This document shows, piece by piece, positions 45,644 to 58,846 of a stretch of DNA of 64,000 nt. Within the stretch, counting starts at the first letter, position 1. Each line of letters opens with the position of its first letter. The stretch spans positions 992,001 through 1,056,000 of the forward strand of contig NZ_FZNR01000001.1 in NCBI RefSeq assembly GCF_900188005.1, in the 5' to 3' direction. Source of the stretch: Actinoplanes regularis. GTDB lineage: Bacteria > Actinomycetota > Actinomycetes > Mycobacteriales > Micromonosporaceae. The position numbers and the translations under genes were made by a program. Under the pieces are notes generated by a model. It saw only the letters and a list, made by a program, of their open reading frames with translations, made no database searches and was not told where the DNA came from.

Positions 45644-46970
45644 TGGTGTGGGCCAGCTGGTCCACGGTCAGGTTGTTCTCGATGGCCATGGTGATCGGCA
45701 GGATCAGCTCGCTCGCCTTCGGCGCCACCACCACACCGCCGACGATCTGACCGGTCGCCGGGCGGCAGAACAGCTTCACGAACCCGTCCTGCAGGCCCGC
45801 CATCTTGGCGCGGGCGTTGCCGGTCAGCGGCAGCATCACCTGACGGGCCGGGAAGCGGCCACCGTCCACCTCGTTCTGCGAGACGCCGACCGTGGCCAGC
45901 TCCGGATCGGTGAACACGTTCGCCGAGACGGTACGCAGCCGCAGCGGGGACACCGCCTCGCCCATCGCGTGCCAGATCGCGATCCGGCCCTGCATCGCGG
46001 CGACGCTGGCCAGCGGCAGCACACCGGTGCAGTCGCCGGCCGCGTAGATGCCCGGCACGTTCGTGCGGGACACCCGGTCGACGGTGACGTAGCCGCCGTT
46101 ACCGACGGCGACGCCGTACTCCGCCAGGCCCAGGTCGGCGGTGTTCGGGATGGCGCCGACCGCGATCAGCGCGTGCGAGGCCTCGATCACCCGGCCGTCG
46201 GCGAGCGACACCCGCACGCCGTCGCCGGTGTTCACCACCGAGTCGCCGCGAGCCTGGCTGAGGATCGTCATCCCGCGGTCGCGGAACACCCGCTCGATCG
46301 CCATCGCGGCGTCGGCGTCCTCGTGCGGCATCACCCGTTCGCGGCTGGAGACGAGCGTCACCTTGGTGCCCATCGCCAGGTACGCGCTGGCGAACTCGGC
46401 GCCGGTCACGCCGGAGCCGATCACGACCAGGTGCTCGGGGAGCTCGGTCAGGTCGTACACCTGGCGCCAGTCGAGAATGCGCTCGCCGTCCGGGCGGGCG
46501 GTGGAGAGCACCCGCGGGGTGGCTCCGGTGGCCAGCAGGACCGTGTCGGCCTCGACCGCGTACTGCGGGCCGCCCTCCGGGGTGATCAGCACCTGGTGGG
46601 TGTGGCCGAGCCGGTCCTCGCCGAGCCGGGCCCGGCCGCGGACCACGTCCACCCCGGCCTTGACCAGCTTCGTCTGGATGTCGCCGGACTGCGCCAGGGC
46701 CAGGCTCTTCACCCGCTCGTTGACCGCGACCGCGTCCACGCTGACCGCCTCGAGGCCGCTGGAGCGGATCCCGAACCGTTCGTTGCGGCGGTATCCGGTC
46801 ATCACCTCAGAGCTCGCGATGAACGCCTTGGACGGCACACAGTCGGTCAGCACGCAGGCGCCACCGGGCCCGTCCGCCTCGACCAGCGTCACATCGGCAT
46901 CGAGCTGCGCGGCGACCAGTGCCGCCTCATAGCCGCCCGGTCCCCCACCGATGATCACGATCCGACTCAC
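45570..46970 (-). CDS. lpdA: LpdA-type NAD(P)H quinone reductase flavoprotein
   Basis: 466 residues. FAD motif IVIIGGGPGGYEAAL, redox pair C-VLTD-C in GGACVLTDCVPSK, NAD motif VIGSGVTGAEFASAY, and YAAGDCTGVLPLASVAAMQGR. The C-terminal HxxxxE dyad of lipoamide dehydrogenases is missing (YPSLSGSIAEAAR), as in mycobacterial LpdA (Rv3303c), a quinone reductase. Unlike that protein the CX4C pair is complete. GTG 46970 has GGAGG upstream. Confidence 0.9.
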   Translation of the reverse strand: MSRIVIIGGGPGGYEAALVAAQLDADVTLVEADGPGGACVLTDCVPSKAFIASSEVMTGYRRNERFGIRSSGLEAVSVDAVAVNERVKSLALAQSGDIQTKLVKAGVDVVRGRARLGEDRLGHTHQVLITPEGGPQYAVEADTVLLATGATPRVLSTARPDGERILDWRQVYDLTELPEHLVVIGSGVTGAEFASAYLAMGTKVTLVSSRERVMPHEDADAAMAIERVFRDRGMTILSQARGDSVVNTGDGVRVSLADGRVIEASHALIAVGAIPNTADLGLAEYGVAVGNGGYVTVDRVSRTNVPGIYAAGDCTGVLPLASVAAMQGRIAIWHAMGEAVSPLRLRTVSANVFTDPELATVGVSQNEVDGGRFPARQVMLPLTGNARAKMAGLQDGFVKLFCRPATGQIVGGVVVAPKASELILPITMAIENNLTVDQLAHTITIYPSLSGSIAEAARQLMQHEIQ

Positions 46971-47069
46971 GATTACCCGACCTCCAAGGAACGGCTGGGT
47001 TTTCCGGCGGAAAACCCATTAGAAGTGCCGACACGCACTTCTCATATTCTCACCACCCCCGGATCCGGC

Positions 47070-47075
47070 TATCGT
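47070..47075 (+). promoter_or_regulatory. -10 TATCGT of the GGCT-like gene
   Basis: Ends 7 nt before GTG 47083. Confidence 0.5.
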
Positions 47076-47082
47076 CGTCGCC

Positions 47083-47544
47083 GTGCGTCATTACGCCGCG
47101 TATGGCTCGAACCTGGACCCAGCCCGCATGCTGGCCTACTGTCCGCACTCGCCGATGGTCGGCGTGGGGTGGATCGAAGGCTGGCGCCTGACCTTTGCCG
47201 GAGAAGGGGAAATAGGCTGGGAGGGGGCGGTGACGACGATCGTCGAGTCGCCCGGCGACCGCGTCTTCGTCTCGCTCTACGACGTGCATCCGTGGGATGC
47301 GGCACAGCTCGACGAAGTCGAGGGGGTGCCCGCCGGGACGTACCAGAAACTCACCGTGCGTGTTTCAACGCTCGACGGTGAGGTGTCCGCCTGGGTCTAC
47401 GTCTTCGCGGGCTACGAGGGCGGCATGCCGACCGCGTGGTACCTCTCGGAGATCGCGACCGCCGCCGAGAAGGCCGGTGCGCCCGACGACTACGTCAGTG
47501 ACCTGCGCCGCCGCCCGACCCGGACGGCGTCGCCAGAGGTCTGA
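47083..47544 (+). CDS. Gamma-glutamylcyclotransferase-like protein
   Basis: 153 residues. The N-terminal YAAYGSNLDPARM is the GGCT phosphate-binding signature, and the LDEVEGVPAGTYQK segment holds the conserved Glu; AWVYVF and PTAWYLSEI follow. GGCT-like enzymes cleave gamma-glutamyl peptides; actinobacteria lack glutathione, so the true substrate is open. The 3' end overlaps the convergent GNAT gene by 50 bp. Confidence 0.87.
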   Translation: MRHYAAYGSNLDPARMLAYCPHSPMVGVGWIEGWRLTFAGEGEIGWEGAVTTIVESPGDRVFVSLYDVHPWDAAQLDEVEGVPAGTYQKLTVRVSTLDGEVSAWVYVFAGYEGGMPTAWYLSEIATAAEKAGAPDDYVSDLRRRPTRTASPEV

Positions 47545-48508
47545 CCCGGGCCGCGGAGATCGTGGTCTGGTAGACGTTCGCCCGGTAGAGCGGGATCATC
47601 CCGACCTTCCGGTAGAGGCGTGCGGCCTCGGTCGGGTTGGCCATGTCGACTCCAAGGCCGACCTGCGGGCGGCCCTTCGCGGCGTAGACGGCGAAGGCAT
47701 GGCGCAGCAGGGCCGCACCGATACCCCGCCTCCGGTACGAACCGAGCACCGCCAGATACCTGACCCAGGCCTCATCGCCCTCGTCGCCCGGGTCGGCGGA
47801 CTGCAACACGCCGGCCGGCTCACCGTCGGCCTCGGCGACGAGCCACTCGTCGAACGAGACCACGGTGTCGGCCTCGAACTGCCGCCGCCAGCCGGCATAG
47901 TCCGTCAACGGATGGTCCGAGTCGAGGAACGCCTCCTCGATGATCGCGTGGAAGCGGCGCATCTCGGCCTCGTCGCCGGAACGCACCGGCCGGATCGTCA
48001 CGCCCGGCGGCGGCTCCGGGGCGGGCGCGGGCACGCCGTCCAGCGACAGCCTCATCCGGGCGTGCTGTTTGAGGAACACGAACCCGGCGGCGGTGAGCGC
48101 CTCGATGTACCCGGTCTCGTTCGGGATCGCTCCGGCCCGCACGGTGTACGGGTCGTGGCCCAGTTCGGCGGCCCGCTCGGCCATCCGCGCCATGATCAGA
48201 TCGAGCAGCGGGCGTTGCGCCGGCAGGCCGCGCCCGGGCCAGACGTAGACCTCCGCGAAGTCACGGGCCCGGCCGGACGGATTCCGCGGGTAGGCCCACC
48301 CGGCGAGCCCGCCCTCGGTGTCGAAGGCGAGCCAGGAGTCCCGGGACATGTCGGTGTTCGGTCCGGTCAGCTCGGCACGCACCTCGTCGGCGCTGAAGTC
48401 CGGCTCGCCGACCGCGGCGATGTCACTGGCGTGCACCAGCTCGAGGATCCGCGGCACGTCGTCGAGGGTGGGCCGGCGAGTGGTCCAGCCGGGCGGAAGC
48501 GCACTCAT
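47495..48508 (-). CDS. Two-domain GNAT acetyltransferase
   Basis: 337 residues with two tandem GNAT folds. The first (about 1-155) is degenerate at the acetyl-CoA loop (PGRGLPAQRPLLDLIM); the second has YLAVLGSYRRRGIGAALLRHAF, the canonical R/QxxGxG/A loop, then LGVDMANPTEAARLYRKVGM. Such proteins resemble mycothiol synthase (MshD)-like layouts, but assignment is not secure. Start 48508 or 48517. Confidence 0.82.
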   Translation of the reverse strand: MSALPPGWTTRRPTLDDVPRILELVHASDIAAVGEPDFSADEVRAELTGPNTDMSRDSWLAFDTEGGLAGWAYPRNPSGRARDFAEVYVWPGRGLPAQRPLLDLIMARMAERAAELGHDPYTVRAGAIPNETGYIEALTAAGFVFLKQHARMRLSLDGVPAPAPEPPPGVTIRPVRSGDEAEMRRFHAIIEEAFLDSDHPLTDYAGWRRQFEADTVVSFDEWLVAEADGEPAGVLQSADPGDEGDEAWVRYLAVLGSYRRRGIGAALLRHAFAVYAAKGRPQVGLGVDMANPTEAARLYRKVGMIPLYRANVYQTTISAARVRPLATPSGSGGGAGH

Positions 48509-48591
48509 GCTGGGCATCCGACCATGCCCGCCGGCCGGCGCCAATCGAATTCACCGGTTCGACTGATGCTCCCGGAGCGTCAGCAGGGGTC

Positions 48592-49329
48592 TCAGCGGGC
48601 GAAACGGTGGCTCAGGGACTCCAGCAAGCCGCCGAGTTCGACACGCTCCGGACGGTCCAGGGTCGTGTACGCCTGCCCGGCCATCGAGTTCGCCACCGCC
48701 TCGGCCCACATCAGGCGGCGGACCAGCGGGCCGGCCGACGGGTACGGCGACTGCCAGCCGAGCGCCACCGCGCCGGTCTCCCCCTCCGGCCCCGCGATGA
48801 TCGCCTCCAGCGGGGTCAGCCCACCGGCCCGGACCGCGATCACGTACACCCCCTGCCGGTGCTCGTGCAGCAGGTGCAGCAGCACCGCGGCGCGCGCACC
48901 GGGCTCCTGGCTGGGCACCGGCATGGCCCGCCAGGCGGCGAAGAGCGGCAGTCCGGCCGGGTCGACCGCGTCCACCACCCGGTCGGCCAGCTCCAGCAGC
49001 CGGCCCAGCCGGGGGAAGCCACCGATCTGTTCCTCGCCCCAGGTGCAGAGCTCGCGCAGGTGCCAGGTGGCCACCTCGGACGGCTGGGAGCTCTTCGCCG
49101 TCGCCTCCCAGCCCTCGGTGACCGCCTCCGGCGCGATGAAGGCGAGCGCGGCCGCCACCGTCTCCGGGCGGACGTCGCCGAGCGCGCCGGCTCGGGCCGA
49201 GACGTGGTACGCCCAGCCGGAGAGGCCGAGCAGGCGGGCACGTCGCAGGGTCTGCGGGGATTCGGCGAAGGCTCCGACGGTGGTGGCGACGCTCACCTTG
49301 GCACTGGCCGCTGCCTGTTCGGGGGTCAC
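48592..49329 (-). CDS. SCO6745-family protein
   Basis: 245 residues. Helical protein with the family pattern ARAGALGDVRPETVAAALAFIAPEAV near the middle of the N-terminal half and AWRAMPVPSQEPGARAAVLLHLLHEHR in the C-terminal half. The family is restricted mainly to actinobacteria and of unknown biochemical role. GTG start; CAGAAT lies 6 nt upstream as a weak -10. Confidence 0.72.
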   Translation of the reverse strand: MTPEQAAASAKVSVATTVGAFAESPQTLRRARLLGLSGWAYHVSARAGALGDVRPETVAAALAFIAPEAVTEGWEATAKSSQPSEVATWHLRELCTWGEEQIGGFPRLGRLLELADRVVDAVDPAGLPLFAAWRAMPVPSQEPGARAAVLLHLLHEHRQGVYVIAVRAGGLTPLEAIIAGPEGETGAVALGWQSPYPSAGPLVRRLMWAEAVANSMAGQAYTTLDRPERVELGGLLESLSHRFAR

Positions 49330-49398
49330 CGCCCGATTCTGCTCTCCCTGACCGCCTTTAGAAAACGCTCTATGCGCGTGCCCGATTCCGGAAACCCG

Positions 49399-50298
49399 TC
49401 AGCCGAGGCCGTCGAGGGCGGCCTGGACGTCACCCACCCGGCGGCGGGCGGCGGCCGACTCCCGTTCGGCGGTTCGGCGGGCCTGCTTGCGGCGGGCCAC
49501 GTCGGCCACCGCCTCGGTACGCCGCCGTTCCAGCTCGGCCAGCTCCGCCTCGAGGTCGTCGACCAGGTTCCGCGCGTCCCGCTCGGCCGTCTGGGCCCGT
49601 TCCAGCCGCTGATCCGCGTGCCGTTCCGCGGCCTCCGCCGAGGTCAGCTCGCGCTCCAGTTCGCGGCGCCTGCGCTCCGCCTCCCAACGGCGGCGCTCCA
49701 GGGCCGCCCGTTCCCGGGTCAGGTCCTGCCGGTCGGCGGGCGGCTCGTCCGGCGCTTCGGCGGGCGTCGCGGGCTCCGCTTCGTCGGCACCGGTGATCAG
49801 GCGCAGCCGGGGGCGGGGAACTTCGCCGAAGCCGGCGTACGCGGTCGCGCGGATCAGGCGACCGGTCCGTACCTGACCGGCGATCTCCGGATCGGCGAGC
49901 GCCGCGGCCAGGGTCGCCTCCACCTCGCCCAGCGGCAGCTTCCCCGCGCCCGCGCCGGCCGCCACGGCCAGCTTCCGGGCCGCCGCGACCAGGGCAGACA
50001 CGAACGCCCGGCGCTGCTGGGAGAGTTCCCGCAACTGGTCGCCGTGCAGGTCGCGCTGGGCGGCCCGGAGAGCCCCGGAGAGCTCGACCAGCTCCTCGAT
50101 CAGATCCGGTCGCTTGCGGGCGAGCAGGTTGACGACCCAGGCGGCCACGGTCGGCTTCTTGCACGCGGCGAGCCGCTTGGCCGCCTCCCGGTCACCGGCC
50201 GCCCGGGCGGCCCCGACGGCGGCCGCCCGGGTCGCCACGAAGCCGTCCGGCGGCTCCTCGTAGAGCCGTCGGACCACGTCGTCGATGAGCTCCGGCAC
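49399..50298 (-). CDS. Coiled-coil protein of unknown function
   Basis: 299 residues. The N-terminal third is conserved among actinobacteria (RRLYEEPPDGFVATRAA, REAAKRLAACKKPTVAAWVVN), the middle is alanine-rich, and residues 190-299 form a continuous Arg/Glu-rich coiled coil. The gene starts 1 nt after the stop of the upstream MBL-fold gene (50300), so the two are co-transcribed. Confidence 0.75.
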   Translation of the reverse strand: MPELIDDVVRRLYEEPPDGFVATRAAAVGAARAAGDREAAKRLAACKKPTVAAWVVNLLARKRPDLIEELVELSGALRAAQRDLHGDQLRELSQQRRAFVSALVAAARKLAVAAGAGAGKLPLGEVEATLAAALADPEIAGQVRTGRLIRATAYAGFGEVPRPRLRLITGADEAEPATPAEAPDEPPADRQDLTRERAALERRRWEAERRRRELERELTSAEAAERHADQRLERAQTAERDARNLVDDLEAELAELERRRTEAVADVARRKQARRTAERESAAARRRVGDVQAALDGLG

Positions 50299-50299
50299 G

Positions 50300-50935
50300 T
50301 CAGTCGAGCGTGGTGCCGGGCGCCAGGTGCCGGTAGCGGGTCTCGGAGAAGTTCTCCAGGTGGCTGTCGGAGACGGCCGCGCCGCGCTCGTTCAGCAACC
50401 CGTCGTGGATCGCGAAGGCCCGGCCCGGTTTGACCGCCCGGGTGAACTCGATGGCCTCGGCCACCTTCATCCACGGCGCGTTGAGCGGGACGCAGAGGGT
50501 GTCGACGATGGCGCCCTCGGGGACGAAGAACGAGTCGCCGGGGTGGTACACGTTGGTGCTCCCGTCGGCGATCAGGTAGCCGAGGTTGACGATCCGCGGG
50601 ATGTACGGGTGGATCACGGCGTGCTGACCGCCGTACGCCCGGAGGGTGAACCCGGCGGCCTCGAACTCGTCGCCGGGCGCCACCGGCGTGGTCGCCTCCG
50701 CAACCTCGCCGAGCTTCTTCAGCACCTCCTCGTGCGCGAAGATCCGCAGTTCGGGCCGGTTGGCCACCGCCGCGGTGACCGCCGCGACGTCCAGGTGGTC
50801 GAAGTGCTCATGCGTGATCACCACGGCATCGGCACCGTCCAACGCCGATTTCTCGGAGAACTCACCCGGATCGATGACGAGCACCCCCGCCCCCTCGATC
50901 CGTAGACAGGCATGGGTGAACTTCGTGACGCGCAC
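50300..50935 (-). CDS. MBL-fold metal-dependent hydrolase (UlaG-like)
   Basis: 211 residues. HxHxDH motif in VITHEHFDHLD, an early THACLRIEG strand, GDSFFVPEG (Asp ligand) and the terminal IHDGLLNE His. The short size and this layout fit UlaG-like or beta-lactamase-superfamily II proteins. GGAGGAG precedes GTG 50935. Forms an operon with the coiled-coil gene. Substrate unknown. Confidence 0.87.
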   Translation of the reverse strand: MRVTKFTHACLRIEGAGVLVIDPGEFSEKSALDGADAVVITHEHFDHLDVAAVTAAVANRPELRIFAHEEVLKKLGEVAEATTPVAPGDEFEAAGFTLRAYGGQHAVIHPYIPRIVNLGYLIADGSTNVYHPGDSFFVPEGAIVDTLCVPLNAPWMKVAEAIEFTRAVKPGRAFAIHDGLLNERGAAVSDSHLENFSETRYRHLAPGTTLD

Positions 50936-51043
50936 GGTGCTCCTCCGTCGCTGAATCGTGACCGGTCATCTTGCAGTCTGCCGGAACCGGGCAGGGCCCG
51001 CCGTACGTCCCAGCGGTCAGTCGTACCGACGATCGGAGCTCTC

Positions 51044-51997
51044 ATGCGCAAACGGGGATATATGTGGCTCGGCGCCGTGCTGGTCAGCGGCGCCCTTTTG
51101 ACTGGATGCAGCGCCGACGGCGCCAGCGACACCTCGGTCGGCAGTAATGCGGCCGCACCCGCCGTGGGCGAGGCCAACCCGGCCCCGGCGGATCAGGACG
51201 GCGCCCGGGCCGACGCCGACGCCGGCACGGCCGGGCAGGGCAAGGACACCACGGCGCAGTCGCCGGACCTGAGCGTGGACCAGCGCTCGATCATCTACAC
51301 CGGCAGCATCACGGTCCAGGTGAAGGACGTCAACGCGGCGGCCGCCCAGGCCACCGGGATCGCGGCCGGGACCGGCGGATTCATCGGCGGCGACGAGCGG
51401 CAGAGCGGCGACGGCGGCACCGACACCGCCACGCTGAAGCTGCGGATCCCGGCCGCCAAGTTCAACGCGGCGCTGCAGCAGATCGCCGGTCTCGGCGACG
51501 AGAAGAACCGGGCGATCAACACCGAGGACGTCACCGAGCAGGTGGTCGACCTGGATGCCCGGATCGCGGTGCAGCAGGCCCGGGTCGACAGCGGGCGCAA
51601 GCTGCTCGGGCAGGCCAAGTCGCTGAACGACCTGGTCATGCTGGAGAAGGAGGTGGCCACCCGGGAGTCCGACCTGGCGTCGCTGCAGGGCAAGAAGCGC
51701 CGCCTGGCCGACCTGACCGCGCTCAGCACGGTCACCGTGGTGCTGCTCGGCCCGGAAGCCCCGGCCGTGGTGACCGACGACGACCCGGCCGGCTTCCTCG
51801 GCGGCCTGAAGGGCGGCTGGAACGCCCTGGTCGCGTCGCTCGCTGTGCTGCTCACCATCCTCGGCGCGCTACTGCCGTGGATCATCGCGCTGGGCCTGCC
51901 GGCCTGGGGCGTCCTTTACCTGACCCGCCGCTACCGCCGTACCCGCGGCAACCCTGAGCTGCCGGCCCCGCCCGCCGAAAACCCGGCCGCGTCATAG
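51044..51997 (+). CDS. DUF4349 lipoprotein
   Basis: 317 residues. Lipobox LVSGALLTGC with Cys22 lipidation, an Ala/Asp-rich spacer, the DUF4349 domain (RSIIYTGSITVQVKDVNAAA, then LKLRIPAAKFNAAL, VTEQVVDLDARIAVQQ), an antiparallel coiled coil, and a C-terminal membrane helix pair (LLTILGALLPWIIALGLPAWG) with a basic end. Exported to the membrane outer face; function unknown. ATG 51044 has GGAG upstream. Divergent from the MBL gene. Confidence 0.86.
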   Translation: MRKRGYMWLGAVLVSGALLTGCSADGASDTSVGSNAAAPAVGEANPAPADQDGARADADAGTAGQGKDTTAQSPDLSVDQRSIIYTGSITVQVKDVNAAAAQATGIAAGTGGFIGGDERQSGDGGTDTATLKLRIPAAKFNAALQQIAGLGDEKNRAINTEDVTEQVVDLDARIAVQQARVDSGRKLLGQAKSLNDLVMLEKEVATRESDLASLQGKKRRLADLTALSTVTVVLLGPEAPAVVTDDDPAGFLGGLKGGWNALVASLAVLLTILGALLPWIIALGLPAWGVLYLTRRYRRTRGNPELPAPPAENPAAS

Positions 51998-52018
51998 GAC
52001 ACGGCCGGGCGGCAACGA

Positions 52019-53275
52019 TCAGAAAGCGCCGGTGGAGAGCGCCGCGAGGGCCGTGTGCGCCATCACCCGGATGCCGTGGGCGATGCAGTTCTCGTCCACG
52101 TCGAAGTCGCCCTGGTGCAGGTCGTGCCGGACATCGGAACCGGGCGTCCCGGTGCCCAGCCGGATCATGGCGCCCGGCACGTGCTCCAGGTAGTACGAGA
52201 AGTCCTCTCCGCCCATGCTGAGCTCGGCCTCGACCACCCGGTCGGCGCCGAGCGCGGCACCGGCCGCACCCGCGATGATCGCGGTGGCCATCCGGTCGTT
52301 GATCACCGGCGGGACGCCCCGCCGGTACTCGACCTCGACCTCGGCGCCGGTCGCGGCGACCACGTCACGAACCAGCCTGGTGACCATCTCGGGGGCCTCG
52401 CGCCAGGCTTCCCGGTTGAGGACCCGGACCGTGCCCATCACCTCGCCGGTGCCCGGGATCGCGTTGAACGCCTGCCCGGCGTGCACCGAGCCCCAGACCA
52501 GCGAGACACCGGCCCGCGGGTCGACCCGGCGGTCCAGCAGGGCCGGCACGTCCACGATCACCCGGCCGAGCGCGTGCACCAGGTCGGCGGTCAGGTGCGG
52601 GCGCGCGGTGTGCCCGCCCGGGCCGGAGAGCTTGACCTTGACGGTGTCGGCGGCCGCGGTGAACGGGCCGGAGCGGACCCCGACCAGACCGGCCGGCAGC
52701 TGCGGGTAGCAGTGCAGGGCGTAGATCGCGGCGACGTCCTTCAACCCACCGGCCGCGATCACCTCGGGCGCGCCGGACGGGATCGCCTCCTCGGCCGGCT
52801 GGAACAGCAGCCGGATCCGGCCGGGCAGCTCGCCCCGCTCGTTGAGCTGGGCCAGGGCCAGACCAAGACCGATCAGGATGGTGGTGTGCACGTCGTGCCC
52901 GCAGGCGTGGGTCAGCTTCTCGACGGTGCTGCGGTACGACACGTCCTTCAGGTCGTGCAGCGGCAGCGCGTCCAGGTCGGCGCGGAAGGCGATCACCTGG
53001 TCGCCCTCGCCGATGTCGCAGATCACCCCGTTGCCCCGGGGCATCAGGCGCGGCGAGAGACCGGCGAGGGTCAGCTCGCGCATGACCAGCGCGGCGGTCT
53101 CGAACTCGGAGTGTGACGGCTCCGGGTGGGCGTGAATGTGCCGACGAATCGCTACCAGCTCGGCTCCCCGGGCGGCGAGCCAGCGGTCGAGCTGGCCGGG
53201 GAGAGGGTCAGCGCCGGGCATAGTCCCGGGCCACGCCGTATCGGCACCTTCGGGCGCCGTCAGAGCAATAGTCAC
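52019..53275 (-). CDS. M20D-family amidohydrolase
   Basis: 418 residues. RRHIHAHPEPSHSEFET, FRADLDALPL, and the metal-ligand set HACGHDVHTTILIG, QPAEEAIPSGAPE and ALHCYPQLPAG; the dimerisation subdomain begins near GPGGHTARPH, and MGGEDFSYYLE is the C-terminal ligand motif. It cleaves N-acyl or hippurate-like amide bonds; the substrate is not predictable. GTG 53275 follows a weak GGAAG. Confidence 0.92.
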   Translation of the reverse strand: MTIALTAPEGADTAWPGTMPGADPLPGQLDRWLAARGAELVAIRRHIHAHPEPSHSEFETAALVMRELTLAGLSPRLMPRGNGVICDIGEGDQVIAFRADLDALPLHDLKDVSYRSTVEKLTHACGHDVHTTILIGLGLALAQLNERGELPGRIRLLFQPAEEAIPSGAPEVIAAGGLKDVAAIYALHCYPQLPAGLVGVRSGPFTAAADTVKVKLSGPGGHTARPHLTADLVHALGRVIVDVPALLDRRVDPRAGVSLVWGSVHAGQAFNAIPGTGEVMGTVRVLNREAWREAPEMVTRLVRDVVAATGAEVEVEYRRGVPPVINDRMATAIIAGAAGAALGADRVVEAELSMGGEDFSYYLEHVPGAMIRLGTGTPGSDVRHDLHQGDFDVDENCIAHGIRVMAHTALAALSTGAF

Positions 53276-53503
53276 GTCGACTTCCAGATCACTCTCGGAT
53301 TTTTGTCGGGTTTGGAGACCCGCGACAGCTTAGTCCGAATTCAATCACGCTGTGTAACGCTCGGGTAAACATGCCGGCCCCGTGGTGCGGCGCCGCGGAG
53401 GGGTCACGGGCGAGCGCTCGGGAGATCGTCCCGGCTCGCCAACCCCATCAACGGGTAGCGAATCGCAGAGGTGACGCGACACACCACGAGTACGTTTCGC
53501 GGC

Positions 53504-55069
<1,566 letters not shown>

Positions 55070-55075
55070 GAGAGG

Positions 55076-55081
55076 ATCCTA
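55076..55081 (-). promoter_or_regulatory. -10 TAGGAT of the mutase gene
   Basis: Minus-strand hexamer 6 nt before GTG 55069. Confidence 0.5.
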
Positions 55082-55231
55082 AAGGCTCGTTCGGTTACGG
55101 GGGGCAACCACCGTCGGCCACATGCCCATCACACTGGGTCGTTTCCTGGTGAACACTAAGGCCGTGACTTTCGTTGCGGCAGGCGAGCGGGCAAGATAGC
55201 TCCGTTGGCCCCAGCCCCCTAGACCCCCTCG

Positions 55232-57163
<1,932 letters not shown>

Positions 57164-57186
57164 CCGGTCTGTGCTATCAATCCGTA

Positions 57187-58839
57187 ATGGCACCAGAAGT
57201 TGATATTGACTTGAGGACGGCGGCCGAGGCCTGGCTCGCGGACGATCCTGATCCGACGAACCGGGCCGAGCTGCGTGAACTGATCGATGGGCTGCCGGCC
57301 ACCGCCGCGGAGCTGCGCGACCGGTTCGCCGGGCCTCTCACCTTCGGCACCGCCGGGCTCCGCGGCCGGCTCCGGGCCGGCCCGAACGGCATGAACCTCG
57401 CGGTGGTCACCCGCGCGGCGGCCGGCCTGGTGGCCTGGCTGGGCGAGCAGGGCGGACAGGGCCCGCTGGTGATCGGGTACGACGCCCGGTACGGCTCCCG
57501 CGAGTTCGCCGAGCGGACCGCCCGGGTGGCGACCGGTGCCGGCCGGAAGGCGCTGCTGATGCCCGGGGTGCTGCCCACCCCGGTGCTGGCGTACGCGGTA
57601 CGCGCTCTGGACGCGGTGGCCGGCGTGATGGTCACCGCCAGTCACAACCCGCCGCAGGACAACGGCTACAAGGTCTACCTGGGCGCCCAGCTCGGCGGCC
57701 CGGCCGGGGACGGCGCGCAGATCGTGCCGCCGGCCGACGCCGGTATCGAGGCGGCCATCCGCGCGGTCGCGAGTGCCGCCTCGATCCCGCTGGGTGACGC
57801 CGGTGAGGTCCTCGGCCACGGCATCGTCGCCGGGTACGTCGAACGCGCCGCCGCCGTGCTCACCGAGGGCGGCCCGCGTGACCTGACCGTCGCCTACACC
57901 CCGCTGCACGGTGTGGGTGGTGACACCCTGGTCACGGCGTTCACCGCCGCCGGGTTCGCCGCCCCGGCCGTGGTCACCGACCAGGCCGAGCCGGACCCGG
58001 AGTTTCCCACGGTCGCGTTCCCCAACCCGGAGGAGCCGGGCGCGATGGATCACCTGCTCGCGCTCGCCGGCACCACCGGGGCGGACCTGGCGATCGCCAA
58101 CGACCCGGACGCGGACCGTTGCGCGGTGGCCGTTCCGGCGGCGGACGGGGCTTGGCGGGCGCTGCGTGGGGACGAGCTCGGGGTGTTGCTCGCCGACCAC
58201 CTGATCCGGCGGGGCACGCCCGGCACGTACGCCACCACGATCGTCTCGTCCACGCTGCTGGGCCGCCTGTGCGCCGCCCGGGGTGTGCCGTACGCGGAGA
58301 CCCTGACCGGCTTCAAGTGGATCGTCCGGGCCGCCGAGGAGCTGGCGTTCGGTTACGAGGAGGCGCTCGGCTACTGCGTCGCCCCGGCCATGGTGCGCGA
58401 CAAGGACGGCGTCACGGCCGCGCTGACCGTCGCCGAGCTGGCCGCCGGGCTGAAGGCCGAGGGGCGCACCCTCACCGACCGGCTGGACGAGCTCGCGGTC
58501 GAGTTCGGCGTGCACGCCACCGACCAGCTTTCGGTGCGGGTGGACGATCTGGCCGAGATCGGCGCGGCGATGGGCCGGGCCCGGCGGAACCCGCCGTCCA
58601 CGCTGCTCGGCGCCCCGGTCGGCGAGGTCACCGACCTGCTCCCGGAGAACGACGTGCTCACGTTCCGCACCGCGAACACCCGCGTGGTGATTCGTCCTTC
58701 GGGTACCGAGCCGAAGCTCAAGGCGTACCTTGAGGTGGTGGAATCCGTTGTCGACGGTGATCTGGCCGCGGCCCGGAGCCGCGCCTCCGCCGGGTTGACC
58801 GCCCTGCGCGCGGAGATCGCGACCGTCCTCGGAGTCTGA
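57187..58839 (+). CDS. Alpha-D-phosphohexomutase (PGM/PMM)
   Basis: 550 residues. FGTAGLRGRL, active Ser in VTASHNPPQDNGYKVY, metal loop NDPDADRCAV, the sugar loop GYEEALGYC, and phosphate-binding VIRPSGTEPKLKAY. The long form with N-terminal helices is typical of actinobacterial PgmB/ManB-like enzymes interconverting hexose-1- and 6-phosphates. ATG 57187 (MAPEVDI) is preferred. It can feed the NDP-sugar genes at 60 kb. Confidence 0.93.
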   Translation: MAPEVDIDLRTAAEAWLADDPDPTNRAELRELIDGLPATAAELRDRFAGPLTFGTAGLRGRLRAGPNGMNLAVVTRAAAGLVAWLGEQGGQGPLVIGYDARYGSREFAERTARVATGAGRKALLMPGVLPTPVLAYAVRALDAVAGVMVTASHNPPQDNGYKVYLGAQLGGPAGDGAQIVPPADAGIEAAIRAVASAASIPLGDAGEVLGHGIVAGYVERAAAVLTEGGPRDLTVAYTPLHGVGGDTLVTAFTAAGFAAPAVVTDQAEPDPEFPTVAFPNPEEPGAMDHLLALAGTTGADLAIANDPDADRCAVAVPAADGAWRALRGDELGVLLADHLIRRGTPGTYATTIVSSTLLGRLCAARGVPYAETLTGFKWIVRAAEELAFGYEEALGYCVAPAMVRDKDGVTAALTVAELAAGLKAEGRTLTDRLDELAVEFGVHATDQLSVRVDDLAEIGAAMGRARRNPPSTLLGAPVGEVTDLLPENDVLTFRTANTRVVIRPSGTEPKLKAYLEVVESVVDGDLAAARSRASAGLTALRAEIATVLGV

Positions 58840-58846
58840 TTCACCT

